Shown: one piece after another, positions 1 to 13,503 of the stretch
How positions within the stretch are numbered: the first letter of the stretch is position 1
How the letters are laid out: the number at the start of each line of letters is the position of its first letter
NCBI RefSeq assembly: GCF_921293095.1
Contig: NC_060259.1
Location: forward strand, 24,063,812 to 24,127,811
Length of the DNA stretch: 64,000 nucleotides
Direction: 5' to 3'
Source of the DNA: Ischnura elegans
Lineage: Eukaryota > Arthropoda > Insecta > Odonata > Coenagrionidae
Made by a program: the position numbers and the translations under genes
Notes under the pieces: generated by a model
Databases searched by the model: none
The model's input: only the letters and a program-made list of their open reading frames with translations
What the model was told of the DNA's origin: nothing

Positions 1-67
1 GGCAAGAAATGACAAATATTTTTATATAATACTCCACAAAATCGTTTAAATTAAGCTGGTAGTAATA

Positions 68-102
68 TGCAGCGCAATACAAGAAGGTTGTATTGCGCTG
101 CA
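68..102. repeat. Perfect 15-bp hairpin
   Basis: Positions 68-82 (TGCAGCGCAATACAA) are exactly complementary to 88-102, with a 5-base loop (GAAGG). It sits directly left of the CpG-rich block starting near 104. The stem is too short for a typical pre-miRNA. It could be a transposon end, a structured transcript end or chance; function unknown. Confidence 0.85.
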
Positions 103-103
103 A

Positions 104-660
104 ATACTGAGTTGGAGGGACCGCGGAGAATGTATCCTTGCCTCGGCCCCCTCACTGAGCCCTCGACCTACCGAAGGCGCGCGCGGGCATCTTAGCGCTC
201 TGGAGATGTGAACCGGGGGGAAAAAAAGAGGTCAGCGGAGGCGGGGAGGGGAGGAGGAGGGCTTCGGGAGGGGTACGCGCCTTTGGCCCGGAAACTGTCC
301 ACGCACTGACCCCCCCCCTCTCCTAGAAGCGATTACGTGTGAACCAGACGCGTTGGCCAGAGTGAATGCTCAATCGCCTCAGGGCCTTGAACAATAATTC
401 GCAGCCGCATCTAGCGGAGACGGCGGCGCGGCTCTCCTCAAGCGCGGGCCGCTTCGTCGGCCGCCGAGCGCGGCACGGACGGTGCGGGGGCGGCCGCGCC
501 TCGGGTCCGAGCAAAATCGATAGAGCGCCTCGGTGGTGCCTCCATCCGCTGGGCGCCGCTCGCGAGGAGTGCCGCGCCGCCAGGGTGCAGGCCCGGCGTG
601 GACCGCGCCGCGGCGGGAGCGGAGAATGGGGTCATTCATGCAGGCCAAAAATCGCAATTT
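104..660. promoter_or_regulatory. CpG island, possible promoter/5' exon
   Basis: A sharply bounded GC- and CpG-rich block (repeated CGGCGGC, GCGGCCGC and CGCCGCG strings) embedded in AT-rich DNA on both sides. It includes purine-rich GGGGAGG tracts at about 240-275. Overlapping ORFs on both strands (up to 108 codons) are arginine/alanine/proline-rich, as expected of any GC-rich DNA, and show no recognisable domain. In many animals such islands mark promoters and first exons, so an unseen gene may start here in either direction. No TATA box or splice donor could be assigned with confidence. Confidence 0.45.
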
Positions 661-744
661 ATAAAAAAGAATTCGACGGACGAAAAAGTTAAGTGACGAC
701 GAAAATAATCTTCCTCATTCAACCGCTCTCTTGTAAGATAAGTA

Positions 745-985
745 AGACGCGTAAGTTGCTGCCCACTTTCCATGAGTCGGTGACGTCATTAAAGTTCCTG
801 TTCATAAAATCGTTCATTGAGGGAAGGAATCGCTCGCAAGAATGTAAGCAATAAAGAATCGCGTAAGGCCGCTGCGTGAGGCCTAGACGTAGCGGAGAAG
901 CAGGAACCCGAGCGGCAGAAGTTCGCCACGTCAACAACTTAACAGTGAGAAGGTTATGGCCGCTGATTTTTGGAATTGAATATAT
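745..985 (+). repeat. Interspersed repeat family A, copy 1
   Basis: Shares several ordered blocks with 7975-8190: CATGAGT(C/T)GGTGACGTC(A/G)TTA, then GGAATCGCT, GTAAGCAA and CGTCAACAACTTA near the end. Similarity runs over about 220 bp with indels. No coding capacity, no poly-A tail and no clear Pol III boxes, so the class is unknown. Confidence 0.6.
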
Positions 986-3900
986 CGACATATATGCGAC
1001 GGATCGGCAAAGAGAAAACTAATTTATTATTCTATTAAGACGCTTCATTCTTATTACATCATTTCTTCCTACGCGACAAAAAAGTCATGTCACTCAAGAG
1101 GGCAATGTACAATACAAGCTTCATGATGGATTTCAGATGTAAAGTAGGAAACACGTTTCAATTAGATGTTTTATAATGTGCTTTGCATATGTTCCTCCAT
1201 TGTCTCCACCGCGACAGCAACGTGTCCATAAAAAGGGATGAGACGAACATATTTGAGTTGCAATACACTTCTTCTTATCCATCCGTTGTAAACATGCTGT
1301 TATTTCCGCTTTGGATTTTTTTAAATTATACGTATTAAACTATTTCGAATGTTATAAGGAAATTAAATGTAGCTTAATGGCAGTGCTTCCCGCAAAATAT
1401 ATTGAATCAGTATCCGACCCTGTGACAATGTATTCTAGTTCGGTCTTCCGATCAAATGTCACGAACTCTTTAAAGGTTGACTGAAGGCGACACTTCATCT
1501 AGTCTGGAGGTGTTACAACGAATGTATTTATAAAGGCATATCTGAGAGGTTTTATTTTGGATTTACACAATAATATTTCAAATGATAAATTATTGAATCA
1601 ACATATCATCATTGTTCAGAAGCTTCGTGTTTCTTCCATCATTTTCTGCATCGTGGCCGAGACATCTTGCCAAACTCATCCTCGAAAGCAAGACGTGTCC
1701 CGCGGAGTCCGATACAGTTCTAATGAAAAGTAGAGAACACTTTTTCCCACAAGATTCTTTTCCGTGTTTCAAGGAGGAATGTAGTGAAAACACGAGTTTT
1801 TACTTTTAATAAGAAGGGTATCGACAAAATAGTATAAACAGTTTCAATCCCGCGTATGAGCCTTAAAAGATGTTTTTGTCACGATGGAGGAAATGATGGA
1901 AGAAATACGATGCTTCTGAGAAGATTGAATAATGTGGCATTCGAAATCGGTATTTAGAGTACTGCACGAAATAAAATATACATTGGAGAGCTCCACTGAT
2001 ACTGATATTTTAGATGGAACGTTGAGTAAAGATTGATTCGTTTTTCATTAAGAAAAATAGCATGGACAATTACATTATCAACCTCAAATATTTCGAGACA
2101 ATAAATTCCTAACTTCAGTATTCTTTGAGGACGTGAATTCACTCTTTGACTGTGACTTTGCTGAAGCATGAGTTTTATCAGCTAATATTACTAATTGAGC
2201 TTCCATGGAGGAGCTAACCAACAGCTTCTTTAATATGCTGGGCGATTGATTTCAGGATCAATATGGTGGAATTCTTTTCGTCACAAGGATAAACTACAAA
2301 TTTCCACCGCAATTTTCTTGGCAGCAATACGGATTTCGTGTAACAACGAACCGTGACCATGCTTATCATATTAAATCCCTGAAAATTTCGCCATGTTTCC
2401 CAGTAAAAATTTCCAACTGCTATAATATTCATTCACAAATAACCTGAATATTCATAAAGCCGAACAAATTTCTCAAATGATTCCAGTAAAATGATAAATT
2501 AGTTCCACCGCCACAAAATTATTCCGAAAAGCTTACAAGGGAGCTTTCATGTCGAAAATCGTAGATCCTAGAATAGAAAACGGAACTTTCCTAGTTGGAT
2601 TCATTAACTAACGAATATTTCAAATCTCTGATCACTACATCTAATGCTTTTATCAGGGAATTGGTGTTAATATTAAGGGAGGGACGCATTCCTACGCATT
2701 TTTGTATAGCGAGTCTGCCAGTCCCAAAATTCCCCACCGAACTCACACTTAGCAGCGAGGAAACCGTACCAGACGTTGAGGTCTTCAGCCGCTAACACTG
2801 AAAAGAATTTCATCCTCTACTTGGTACAATTCATTTGCCGTCAATTTTATCTGGAATTTAAATGCTATAATTGGAAAACATAACGGTAAAAATTGAAGAG
2901 ATTTTGTTGAAATAAAGATATAAAATACCACGGTATTTGTCATCGAAAGCATTTAACCAAGTGGTACACCATATGGAATTTATGACTCAAATGTATGGTA
3001 ATCATCACCAATACTCCGTAAAAGTATGTCTGAGTGGAAAATAAATATGATCTGCAAGGGGAAGAAATTTTAGGGGGGATTGCCATTCATGATCTTTGCG
3101 CTCATTTGAATATCCCATTATACCTATTATTAAATCCCATCTAAAGACAATTTATGCTCCAAATAAAGATTCTCTAGTCTAGAGATCAGTTTAGGATAAA
3201 AATACTTCTAACTGCTGTGATATTCATAACTTCTGAATCCCACAATATCATGAATACCCTCATTGCCAATGTAAACCCAATAACAGGTTAAGTACATGCA
3301 TTCATAAACATGGTGGTATGCTTATACGAGAAGTTTATATTGAACTGAGAAAGTGAGCTGAAAGAAAAAATAGATGATTTTTTGGAGACGAAAATTTACA
3401 GGGAATTGTATGAGTGAAAAATTATTAACAATTGGGTATCACGAATTTTCTAAAGTAGAACAATTACCTTTCAAACCCTGGATGATATAAATCACACTTG
3501 CTCCTGGAAACTCTTGAGACCAAATTCCGTTAGAAAAGATATTAATAGTTAAGAGGACACGACGTCTATATTACATAAAGCAATCTTGAACTAGTGGTTG
3601 CGGTAAATTACCGTTACCGCAACGCAGTGAAGGCCAATTTATTATTCAAATGTCTCAAACGAAAGATCGTTTTTAATGATTTCAATGTGAAGGTTTCTGA
3701 TCATCAAATAATTAATACCTAGCCTAGGTGATAAAATAATTTACGTTTCATATTTCACTGAATTCACTGTAAAAACGCTGATGAAAACTAAATCGATCAA
3801 TAGATGACTTTCTGCCAAGATTTTTCACATCTTTCGTCATTGTAGCTAAGTTTTTTTTCTTAGCACAAAGAATGATTGAAAATAGGTTTTATTTCCAAAT

Positions 3901-6480
3901 TATGCTCTTCCAGGTATTGCTCATATTTCACCATTTAGAGTTTCCAAGATCTACTAAGAAGCCACTTCATAACCTTGCTGACAACAAACGATGCCAATAT
4001 TAGTTTACGCTCACGCGTCAATCTTTCATACGAGAGAATTAAGAGATTTTTCAGGCCTTTAAAAGCCGTCTGAATTTATGGTTTTTCCTCTAGGTGCATT
4101 GAGTATAGTTACTAATTTCATACGACGTCAATGAAATACAGTAAAACAAATCAATGAAATTAATGACTATTTTTTCCATATTTTGTTGGTGTTTAATAGA
4201 TTTTTCAGATAATGGGCCTAAATCATGGCTAAATATCGGTATGTTTGCATCACCATGTAGAAGATGAGTCGTTATTAACAATGAAAAACTGCAAATTCTG
4301 AATTTAAAAAAAAATCAGGTTGAACTTTTTTTAAATCAACTTTTTGATAAATACATCTTTTTTTACATGGGGCTCATGGAATTTAATGGCGAAGCATATA
4401 TTTTAGAACCTTAATTATGATAAGATATATTTTTATACAAAGATAGTAAAACCAAAATTCTGTTTCGGCCTGATCGTAATTTCAATAATGATAACGCGAC
4501 CGGATGGCAAACCGAAACTCGAGTAAGATAAGGATTTGGGAGCAGTAAAACTCAGCGCACGAAAACAGGAGACTGAGGAAAATAGTATAGAGGGAATGAT
4601 GCTCGGCGTCAAGTTGAATTGCAATTAGAGGCACAATTACTTCGTTATTTCTTATAATGAGGCGAAAGATAGCCAAATTTCTATTGCGCCCGAGCTCTAT
4701 TATCAACTGGAGTGAACAAGGGATGTGATGAGAGACAAAAAACACCATGACCACTTCCTTTAGTCCATTAGGTTGTTTTGAAGCTAATGAACAAAAAACG
4801 CAGCCGCCTCAGAAATTATAATGACAACCACAGCCGTGGAATTGCCTATTACGGATCTCTGGTCAATTTTTCTGGTAACAGTCCCTTGTTAAAGACGAGA
4901 TTGATAAACACTCTTCGGAGGTACCCCTATTGTAGTATCTTCAGAGTTCCTTCTTATTTAAGTTGCCAAAAAGGCATTAGGTTAAAAACATAGGAAGGAT
5001 AGCAGAAAATAGACCCAACCTTGCTCGGTGAGGTACGTAGAAATAATTCATAAAAATTCATTAGATAGGAATCCGCAGCTCGTCCATTAATTTATTGATA
5101 CCATGAGTGACTCCTCGTACAATTAATTGTAAACCACAAACTATCCTATAACTTTTGGTTTGTACTTACCTGCTTTGTATCTTCTAATAATTTTAGCTCA
5201 GTTTAGAAGTAGAGAAATAAATGAACATCCCAACTCAGAGTTTTTAATATCATGATTTTTGAACGCTGGGGATAGGAAAAACCAGGCTCCACACCCTTTG
5301 AAATATACTGACTAAGGCAAACCTTAAATAATGCATTCTATGGAAATCAATTCTACCTGGGGTTACTTTTTGGTGATTTTGCGACCACTTCATAATTTAT
5401 TAAAAATAAGTTTCAATCCACACTTAACATAACTAGTAAATCGTTTCAACTTTTCGGTCCTTTTCAGCACTTCGTTAGCCCTCGTTACGGGTACAATGTG
5501 CCGAAACCTGGGCCAATTTATTAGCAAATAAGAGCGTATTTTGAATAAATTTATGATAAAGGCCAATTAATTGTGGAATCCACAGTGAATATCTTTCCCT
5601 AACTCTTGTGAGTAGTTAGGCTAATAGCGTTTAGCAATAACTTTAGATAATGGACCGAAACAAATTCGGGTGCTAAGATCAATTTAAGGCTAGATTAAAT
5701 CATTTTTTAAAGACGTCATATAGGTTATCACCTTTATAAGAAAAACAATATCAATACAAATGACGGAGTACTACTGAGAGCCACAAATCTGTTTCGAACA
5801 CTAACACCTTAGAATCTTCTAGGATGCTATTATTGTTAACCTTGGAGAATTTAGTAACTTACGCAATATAATCGGTTATAGATAAGCTATGTAAAAATTA
5901 AATAGGCCCCCTAACCTGAATATTTGCAATTCATATGCCCGTGGCCTACTTTGGGATGAGCACCCAACAAAACCAACCAGAGTTGAATCACTCAGTGTTA
6001 TTAATGTCATAGCGAGCGATCATTAATGGAGATTTTAATATTGGGCATTGTGTGTTTGGATGCTTCGCGATTGCGTTTCATGAATATTAATTTTTTGGGG
6101 AATTCGAAAAAGAATATCTCACATTGTGAGAGGTGTTGCATATAATACAGGATACCTCATGCGCGAGGGCGAACTTATACTTTGAGCCAAATTGAAAGGG
6201 AACTTCGAGCGAGTTTCAACAATGTGATAGCACAATCTCTCCTATTTCAAGACTAATTATTCAAAACAATTACAACTGCACATTTTCATCCAACCTTAAT
6301 GATTTAAAACCTTAAAAAACCCATATTATTCAATAAAATGTCGAAAAGGCTGGATACCCAAGAAAACCGTTTCCATGCTAACTGCAAAGTGTATCCTAAT
6401 AAAAATGTTTTCGCTACCATAGCTCAGTAAATAAGGAGTTGTGACCCCATGCCTATAGGATATAAAATGCTTAAAATTGT
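986..6480. other. AT-rich intergenic stretch, no gene seen
   Basis: Only short ORFs (90 codons or fewer) without recognisable motifs or coding-like composition. No terminal inverted repeats, tRNA-like boxes or tandem arrays were picked out. A block at about 5460-5520 (TGCCGAAACCTGGG) vaguely resembles the GAAAC-containing modules elsewhere in the window but has no partner. Confidence 0.6.
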
Positions 6481-6860
6481 CTCCCCTACAACCTTCTGAA
6501 GCATTGCAGATTCCTCCTGAAACACCCTCGGGTCCACACCAAGAACCACGCCTCTGGAAGGGTTGGGATGTGCGCGGCGGGTAGTACGGCAGGTGACGGG
6601 GAACGCCACGTGTCACTTGGGAAACCTCCCAGGGGAGCGGCCGCTCTTCGGCCGCTCGTGCGCATCGGCGACACGAAACTCCAGCCCTGATTCCAATACG
6701 TTCGAAGTTGGCTGCTCAAACAGCCGACTTGCACGCCTGGACAATGACTGCAAAGTACTGCGAACAGCATAGCGCCCTCATAGTGCTTCATAGCCGCCGA
6801 AGAAAGATCTGGTGCTTTCCCGGCCGATTTATCGGGTCTCCAGCTATCCATTATTCATAG
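6481..6860. other. CpG-rich patch without recognisable gene
   Basis: GC- and CpG-rich relative to its neighbours, with a small hairpin near 6635-6660 (GAGCGGC ... GCCGCTC). Minus-strand ORFs of up to 121 codons cross it but look like composition artefacts: overlapping frames are open on both strands and none carries a motif I know. It may be a small regulatory island or an old repeat. The flanking 6861-7970 is AT-rich and empty. Confidence 0.3.
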
Positions 6861-7974
6861 AATATCTATTTCCTCCATTTTATGATGACATATTTAGTAT
6901 TTCCGGTAATCGATGACACAATATTCGAGATTTCTCACTATCGCCCAAACCTAAATTATATAGCTTAGACTATGTAAATATATGGGCTGATAGGAATTAG
7001 TTATTTGCCGCCTATTTCCATCCGCTGCATAGTTGAGCGGGACGCCCATAAAAAATGGAAAGCTTTATTGTTGGCAGTCTCCCGTAACTAAGTCGCGGCA
7101 TCTTCACTGTCTTATTGTATCATTTAGATGTCCAATATTTTGTAGGGATAGACCCACACAAACTCCTTTTCGCCCATGACTATTTATTATATCCATGACT
7201 GTCATATTTAACGAGTAAACTTAATTTCATTTTTAATTTTTTAAATTTGTTTCAAAACAACTTAACTTAAAGATATTGCACACTTCCTCGTCACCTGTCA
7301 TACTTTTTGCCGCGTACATCCACGCCCTTAGATGAGGTCCTCAGCACGGACCCGCGCTCTGCAGACAACTGCACCAACACGTTCCTCGCCACCTCTAATG
7401 ACATCACCAACTCATGGCTCATTCCCACATGCTACGATACATTGTAACGACATTATTAAAAATTATTAGTTTTAGGTATGCACTAAAACTTATTTATTCA
7501 TTTTATGGCATTGGGTTTTATCTTAAACCACCCAAAATTTAAAAGAGATATTTTGAAAAGTTCTTCAGATGTCAACCATATTAAAGTTGCATCCAAAAAA
7601 CAGCCTGCTTTGAAACACACCCGGCCACTGGGGTAAGTTCGGAAAGAAAAATATCCGCTCCTTAATGTGTTCATATTACCGCCGTTCACGCGGAAGCCCA
7701 AAAATAGACGCATCACAGCAATGGCCCTGGTCACATTTTGCAGCGTTCATTTGCGAGACTTCCGATTTTTTATTCCGATTCCAAATTCCATTTCCAGAAA
7801 ATGTGAATGCCTGTTTTTTTGTGGCCGTCTCTCGATGAAGTTCAATCGGGTGGTTCGTTCAGACCCGAAGTTCTAACTCTTTCAAAGAATGCAGAAGGGA
7901 TATATAGGTTGGGCACAAATTGTTATCTTCTTCTTCGATGCATTATCTCAAAAGTATAATATAAATATAGCTCA

Positions 7975-8190
7975 AAAGTTTCTGCCAATGAATCATGAGT
8001 TGGTGACGTCGTTAGAGGTCCGGTTCGATTACTCGTTCAGAGATAATCGTGTTGATGGATGGAATCGCTTACGGGAGAGTAAGCAAGAACAAACCGCACG
8101 AGGCCGATTCACGGTACCTAACTGAGAGACGGGTACGCGCGTGACGTCAACAACTTATTTGAGAAAGGCCTCCGATTTTTCACCGTGAAT
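7975..8190 (+). repeat. Interspersed repeat family A, copy 2
   Basis: Partner of 745-985 in the same orientation, sharing the GGTGACGTC, GGAATCGCT, GTAAGCAA and CGTCAACAACTTA blocks. A 78-codon ORF (7889-8125) crosses the copy but is not preserved in the other copy, so it is not regarded as a gene. Confidence 0.6.
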
Positions 8191-8404
8191 AGCTCGGAGC
8201 GTAGGCGATGGATCAAAAAAAAAGGAAACTTACGGTCCAATTAACTTGCCGAATTCTATCACACTCGAAAATGCACAAAAAATTGTGAACGATCCCATTG
8301 GCAGAGCATATATTGAAATCTTCGATAATGTGACACTATGTACAAAATACGTAAATCTAGCACATGTAAGCTAATGTTGGTAAAAGAAAAATAACTCTGA
8401 TGAA

Positions 8405-9010
8405 CACATCGATATACTTATTTTCATGAAATAACTCCAGCCTAGGATTCATCGGTTAAAAGTCATAACCAAGGTGTCGAACACTGGAAAACCTCGTTTC
8501 CGGAGCCAACCGCTCAGTGCCATGTGGAACTCGCCCATAACCTTTTAACCACTGCAGAGATTACACGGTGGAAACATGGCATTTGAAAGAGATGGATAGG
8601 CACCGCTGGTGCGGGTATTTCCGCTCACGGGCAGGGAATCCTCTCGAAAGCCTTCAGCTTAAAATTCAGAGGGTTTTGGGGGCGGGAGGCAACACAGGTT
8701 ATGAGGAAAGAGAAGAGACTGCTCGCGATGCAAGGTTGCAATCCATTTGCATGATAATCGGACTAAATCATTAACACTTGAGTCAGTGATGGGGCCTTCG
8801 TCCTAGTCATTATCAACCCGAACTCCCTCTCTTATCTATGAAAATACTACCCAAAATGAAAAATAACAGGACACCGTTTTATTTTGTGTAATTTTAGCAT
8901 ATTGATGAAGGAAAAAGAACACTTAAACAAACATCGATGTACACGTTTTAATAAAATAACACCGGTCCAGGATTCGTCGGCTAACAGTCAAATCAAGGTG
9001 CCGGACCTAG
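8405..9010 (+). repeat. Pair of ~78-bp direct repeats
   Basis: The block at 8405-8482 (ACATCGAT ... GGATTCATCGG ... CAAGGTG) recurs at 8931-9010 with roughly three-quarters of positions matching by eye. About 450 bp of unrelated DNA lies between, including a G-rich patch near 8640-8700. It may be a pair of very short LTR-like ends, two copies of a SINE-size element or a local duplication. No ORF between them is recognisable. Confidence 0.5.
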
Positions 9011-9333
9011 CAAAATACCAACGCATTAATTTCTCAAATAGAGGTACGGGGAAAGGAAATTGTGGGATTAGATTAAGGGGTGGGGGAGAAGGCGAGACAT
9101 TGGAAGTTGACGTCAGCAAGGTACTGAGAAGTTGGAAACTGAAGCAAAACACTAATCGGTGTCTGACTGTCACCAATTTCGGTTTGTATCACCTGGTGAT
9201 TCCCCACCTTCATTTTATCCAAACCCGTGGACTCTATCCCATATCCCTCGCACCCTAACTGAAAAATATTCGTGTTGGTACTTCGCTAGTGTTTGGTACA
9301 TTGATAATGACAATTAGTCGTTAAAACCTGGTA

Positions 9334-9392
9334 ACTTTCTACTTAAAAACCGCCGTGGAAAATAAAACCTCATCGGTTTATAAGTAGAAAGT
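9334..9392. repeat. 59-nt imperfect hairpin
   Basis: Positions 9334-9345 (ACTTTCTACTTA) pair perfectly with 9381-9392. One A/A mismatch follows, then 9347-9352 (AAACCG) pairs with 9374-9379. The loop is 21 nt. This is 18 of 19 pairs in a pre-miRNA-sized structure, though shorter than most animal precursors. Confidence 0.75.
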
Positions 9393-12300
9393 GTTTTTCA
9401 ATACTACATAGGTGTTTTTTCTCGTACCATCCATCTCGTTTGATTACATTTGGAATATATGACGAGCCTTGAACTTTTATCAACACTGCAGTACATATTC
9501 ATTTTTGGCGTTTTAAATCAGTTATCCCGCGATGCTAAGGTGGACATAGCAATGATTAATTCACCAAGGATTCAGGATTTATTTCATCGGATACGACTAA
9601 GCGTAAGACATTTTTTTGGTAACAGATAACCATGGAAAACCGCTAGAAATTCCAGCAAATGAGCTTATTTCAGTCATACAGGGTTGATTTTACCAACCGT
9701 CAATTTGAAGCCAATTCAAAATAAATTTTTCAAATTAAAATTTGAAGCTAATATTTGTCTAAAGAAGTGAAATAAACATAGAAATATAATACCGCGCATT
9801 TTGGCAGATTAGGGTCCGTATCTTTACTCGTGGATAATATATTTAGTTATTCATAAAATATAATAATAACAAAATAAAAAGTAATAAAAATAATAGCTCT
9901 GAGATTCATAACTGACGCCAAAATATTTTCAACGGGCAGTTTCTTTTTTTACTTTTGGTCCCAGACATTAAACAAAAAAGTGGAATCAAATGACAAATTA
10001 GAGCAAGCTCAGACAGGAGGACGTGAGGATGCCCACCATTTGCTGTGAAGTTCAAAGTAGCACTCGAAGCGCAATCTAAAAGAATGAGTTTTCCTTAAAC
10101 CAGTGCTTGACACCGAAGTTTCATAATCCATACACCGAAGGAGCGATGTGATCGGAATATTAGAGGATAAATGGTATGTTCCATGAAGTTAACATATAGC
10201 AAAGCAGATAACTGAGCACGAAAATAGAATTTAATTCCACAAAAATATTACTCATACTTTTGAAGAATTAGAAATGCAGAGAAGGTGATCAAATTATCTG
10301 AAAATGTTAATGATCCGAAGAATTTAATAAAAAATAAGCACCCTAATTGAATGAGTTAATTAACCTTTTGCGAGGGAAGGCCGCGGCATTCAGTGATACT
10401 CCGTTATACATAATAACATTGGAATATATTTAAATATTAAGTTTCCTCTACAAAACACATCCATCAAACCGAGGTTAAACTCTTCAAATTTTGGGGCCAA
10501 ATCAATATTTAGAATTGCTGGTGTAAATTAATCTAATGTAAAGGAGGGGATCTCCTTCAAAGTGAGTATCTATATAATAAACTAAAAATATTCTAAAAAT
10601 TTACTATTGCTAACCCGGAGGCCATTGGTTGAAATGCCTTCTCGGGAATAACATACTAAAAGCTGGGACTATGCCCAGGACAAGAATATAAACAGACCTA
10701 TTAAGAACGCGCCTCATAATATTTACTAACTATGTCACAATCTTCTCCATAATAGTCAAGAGAATGAATCATTGGATTTTAAATTCTTGAAGAAATTCAA
10801 TGTCATGAGCATGCGTACCTACTTCAGTGCCATTAAATAACAAGCTACATTCCAGACGAACGGCATGCTAGAAATTAAATTCGTATTACGAAAAGTATGG
10901 ATATTCATGAATATCGTAACTTGCATTCTTAATAGAGGACATTTCATCACTTTGACTCAACGGACAAGAAGCCAAACGAGCTGCGTAAGACAACAAATAG
11001 TGAACGAGAAAGAGCCTTGACGATTGCAACAGCTCGTTAAAGTTAACTCTCTTCAATGCTCCATAGAAGGGAGATCATAAATGACTCTTTCTGTATCCTA
11101 CTCCTTAATGCGACGAATCTGAGAAAGAAAAATGGTTCGTTCGATATTACGAAGGATTAAACTATAGCCAGTCTCCAAAGATAATCCAAATTGAAAAAAA
11201 AACTAAAGAAAAAATTCTACCCTATTAAAATTTATTGCAAAAAATAAGGAAAAATGATTCATAAATACGAAAAAATTCAATTGGAGCTATTTTGAAACAG
11301 AATTTAATTAAAATCGTACACTAATGTAAATATTTATTAGAATTTATATTGATAAAATCAGTTTCATACTTCGCAAGGTAGGAGCGTAATATTATGCCAC
11401 GTGAACTCCTTCGATTTCTGCTACGCGCCTAATAACACGCCATCCGTATTTTGAAAAATCATAGTTTGCCATTTTTAGCAGTGATAAATCTCTAAATAAA
11501 CATATGAAAAAAGGGAAAATTCAGTGTTTTAAATGATACCAAACACCTATTCCTCGCAGGTTTGTTGTTAAGAAATGACATACAAGTATTGAAAATGACC
11601 AGCACTGGGGTACACACATACAGTATTAAGGTCAAAACAATAAGTGTTAAAGTTTTCTTTTCAAGAAAACAAAATATTACACCGTCAACGAAAATATATG
11701 AACGCATAATTTAATTTGCTTCGTAAACTGGAGTGAGTCACGGGCTAAGCGGGGCGGCATCAATTGCGCTGTCGGGCGGTGACATCAGTGAACTTCGCAT
11801 CCAAATTGAAGAGCCGATGGAGTCTTTTGTCTCGTGTGCACCCCGCCCTTGAAAAAGATCCCGATCGTGGGTATTCCGAGCATGTTCCAGTTACGTAACA
11901 CTGCCGTGACTGCTCCCTCTCCCGCCGTTTCAAGTAACTGTGATCTCAAGGGTGCACTCGCTGAAGTGTCCATCTCCCCGCTTCTCTTGGTGGCTCGTCT
12001 TCCTTCAATGACAATCGCTTAAAAGCCACCGATTAAAGGATAAACCGCCTTGAGTTTCATCTCAAAAAATCCTCGCCGAGCGGCAAGCACAAGATCGCAT
12101 TACGCGCATCCTGGCATTGGAAGGAGACATCAATCCCTCACAACCGGTCGTATTCAACCGCTTCTAATTACTCGTTCTAAACTTTGTTCCTCTTTTTGAA
12201 AATTTCAGTGTATTTAGAGAGGACCTATACCAACATTTCCCCCTAATTCAAGTTTTAGAATTTTACGACATGGAAAATACTGCCGTAAACTTTTCGAACA

Positions 12301-13490
12301 AGAGATACAGGAAAATGTTGACTGGCAACGACCTCATAGACCCTAATAATTTCAAATGGCAGACTAAGGTTACATAAGTTAATTACGGCGAAAAATACCG
12401 GTTTTGAGTGAGTGATGCATCCTCTGAAAGGTATTAAAATCTTCACCGAAAGGAATCAAATATACGACATTCTCAAATCCAAATCATCAGTTCTCCGATT
12501 TAATTTTTTAATAAAAATAGAATTATACGTATTACGTTAGTACGTTATACGTAAATTGGTTATTATTAAAATGGTAACTATACCTAAGTGTTTCAGATTA
12601 CAATTACAGCCAAGAGAAATGACTCCGATAAAATTTCGCTCTTGGGCGCTTATTATAGCTACTGTCCGGGAAGCAGCTTCAACGGTTTTTTCGTCATGCC
12701 TTTGAATCATGAGATAAAATTCGACCACTACAAAAATCAAGATATGACGGATTAATCATCACCCATAAAATAATACCATTAAAATGGTTCGATTCCGTTG
12801 AAGAGATCCTGAACATGAAAGGTGGACAAAATGATTCACTCACTGCACGGTTAGCTCATGATCCCAGCGGGGAAAATGGATTTCTCAAGCGATTAACATA
12901 CTAACTGCGCGTACGACAAACATTTACGACGGTAGAGGAGAATTAGTGATGAATGGATTTAAGTAGGCGGGTGGAGTACTTGACAAATGACTGTTGACAC
13001 GCGTGAATGAGTTCTCGCTTACGCTCACTCCTTTTATGACCACAGTTATTTCTTTCAAATATTTGCGCTGCTTCCATGGCTGCGCTAACCGGACGGAATG
13101 TCAAGGAATACGATGTGAAACATTCAGGGGCATATTTGACAAGGCATTTTGAACTTACGCCAGAGAAAGTTCTAATGAAAGCAAACATTCGGATGAATTT
13201 GTCCTTAGAGGACCATTTCTGAACAATGGAGCGATTCCCTGCAGGCAAGATCAGTATATTTTCTTTTAAGCAAAATTAATAAATCACACTAACATAAGGA
13301 CAAAACGAATGATAATTACATTAATTTCGTCTTTATATTTTGCGATCAATTTAATTGCTGTAGTCTAAAACTAAAAACCGCCGGCAGAGATTATTTTGTT
13401 TCCTAAAAACTGTTCTTAAGTTAAGGACTACCGAAGCAGTTGTTCTTCTCGCTGGTGAGGTGCTTCCTTCATTTATACTCACTCGAGAAA
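9393..13490. other. Intergenic stretch, no gene seen
   Basis: Mostly AT-rich spacer with ORFs no longer than about 100 codons and no recognisable motifs. It contains one family C repeat copy (10371-10440) and a CpG-rich patch at about 11740-12150 whose short ORFs on both strands look like composition artefacts. Confidence 0.55.
10371..10440 (+). repeat. Interspersed repeat family C, copy 1
   Basis: Shares GGCCGCGGC, GATACTCCGT and a following TA-rich tract with 20140-20206 in the same orientation. The conserved core is about 65 bp and boundaries are unclear. Confidence 0.5.
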
Positions 13491-13503
13491 TCTATAATTT
13501 AAA

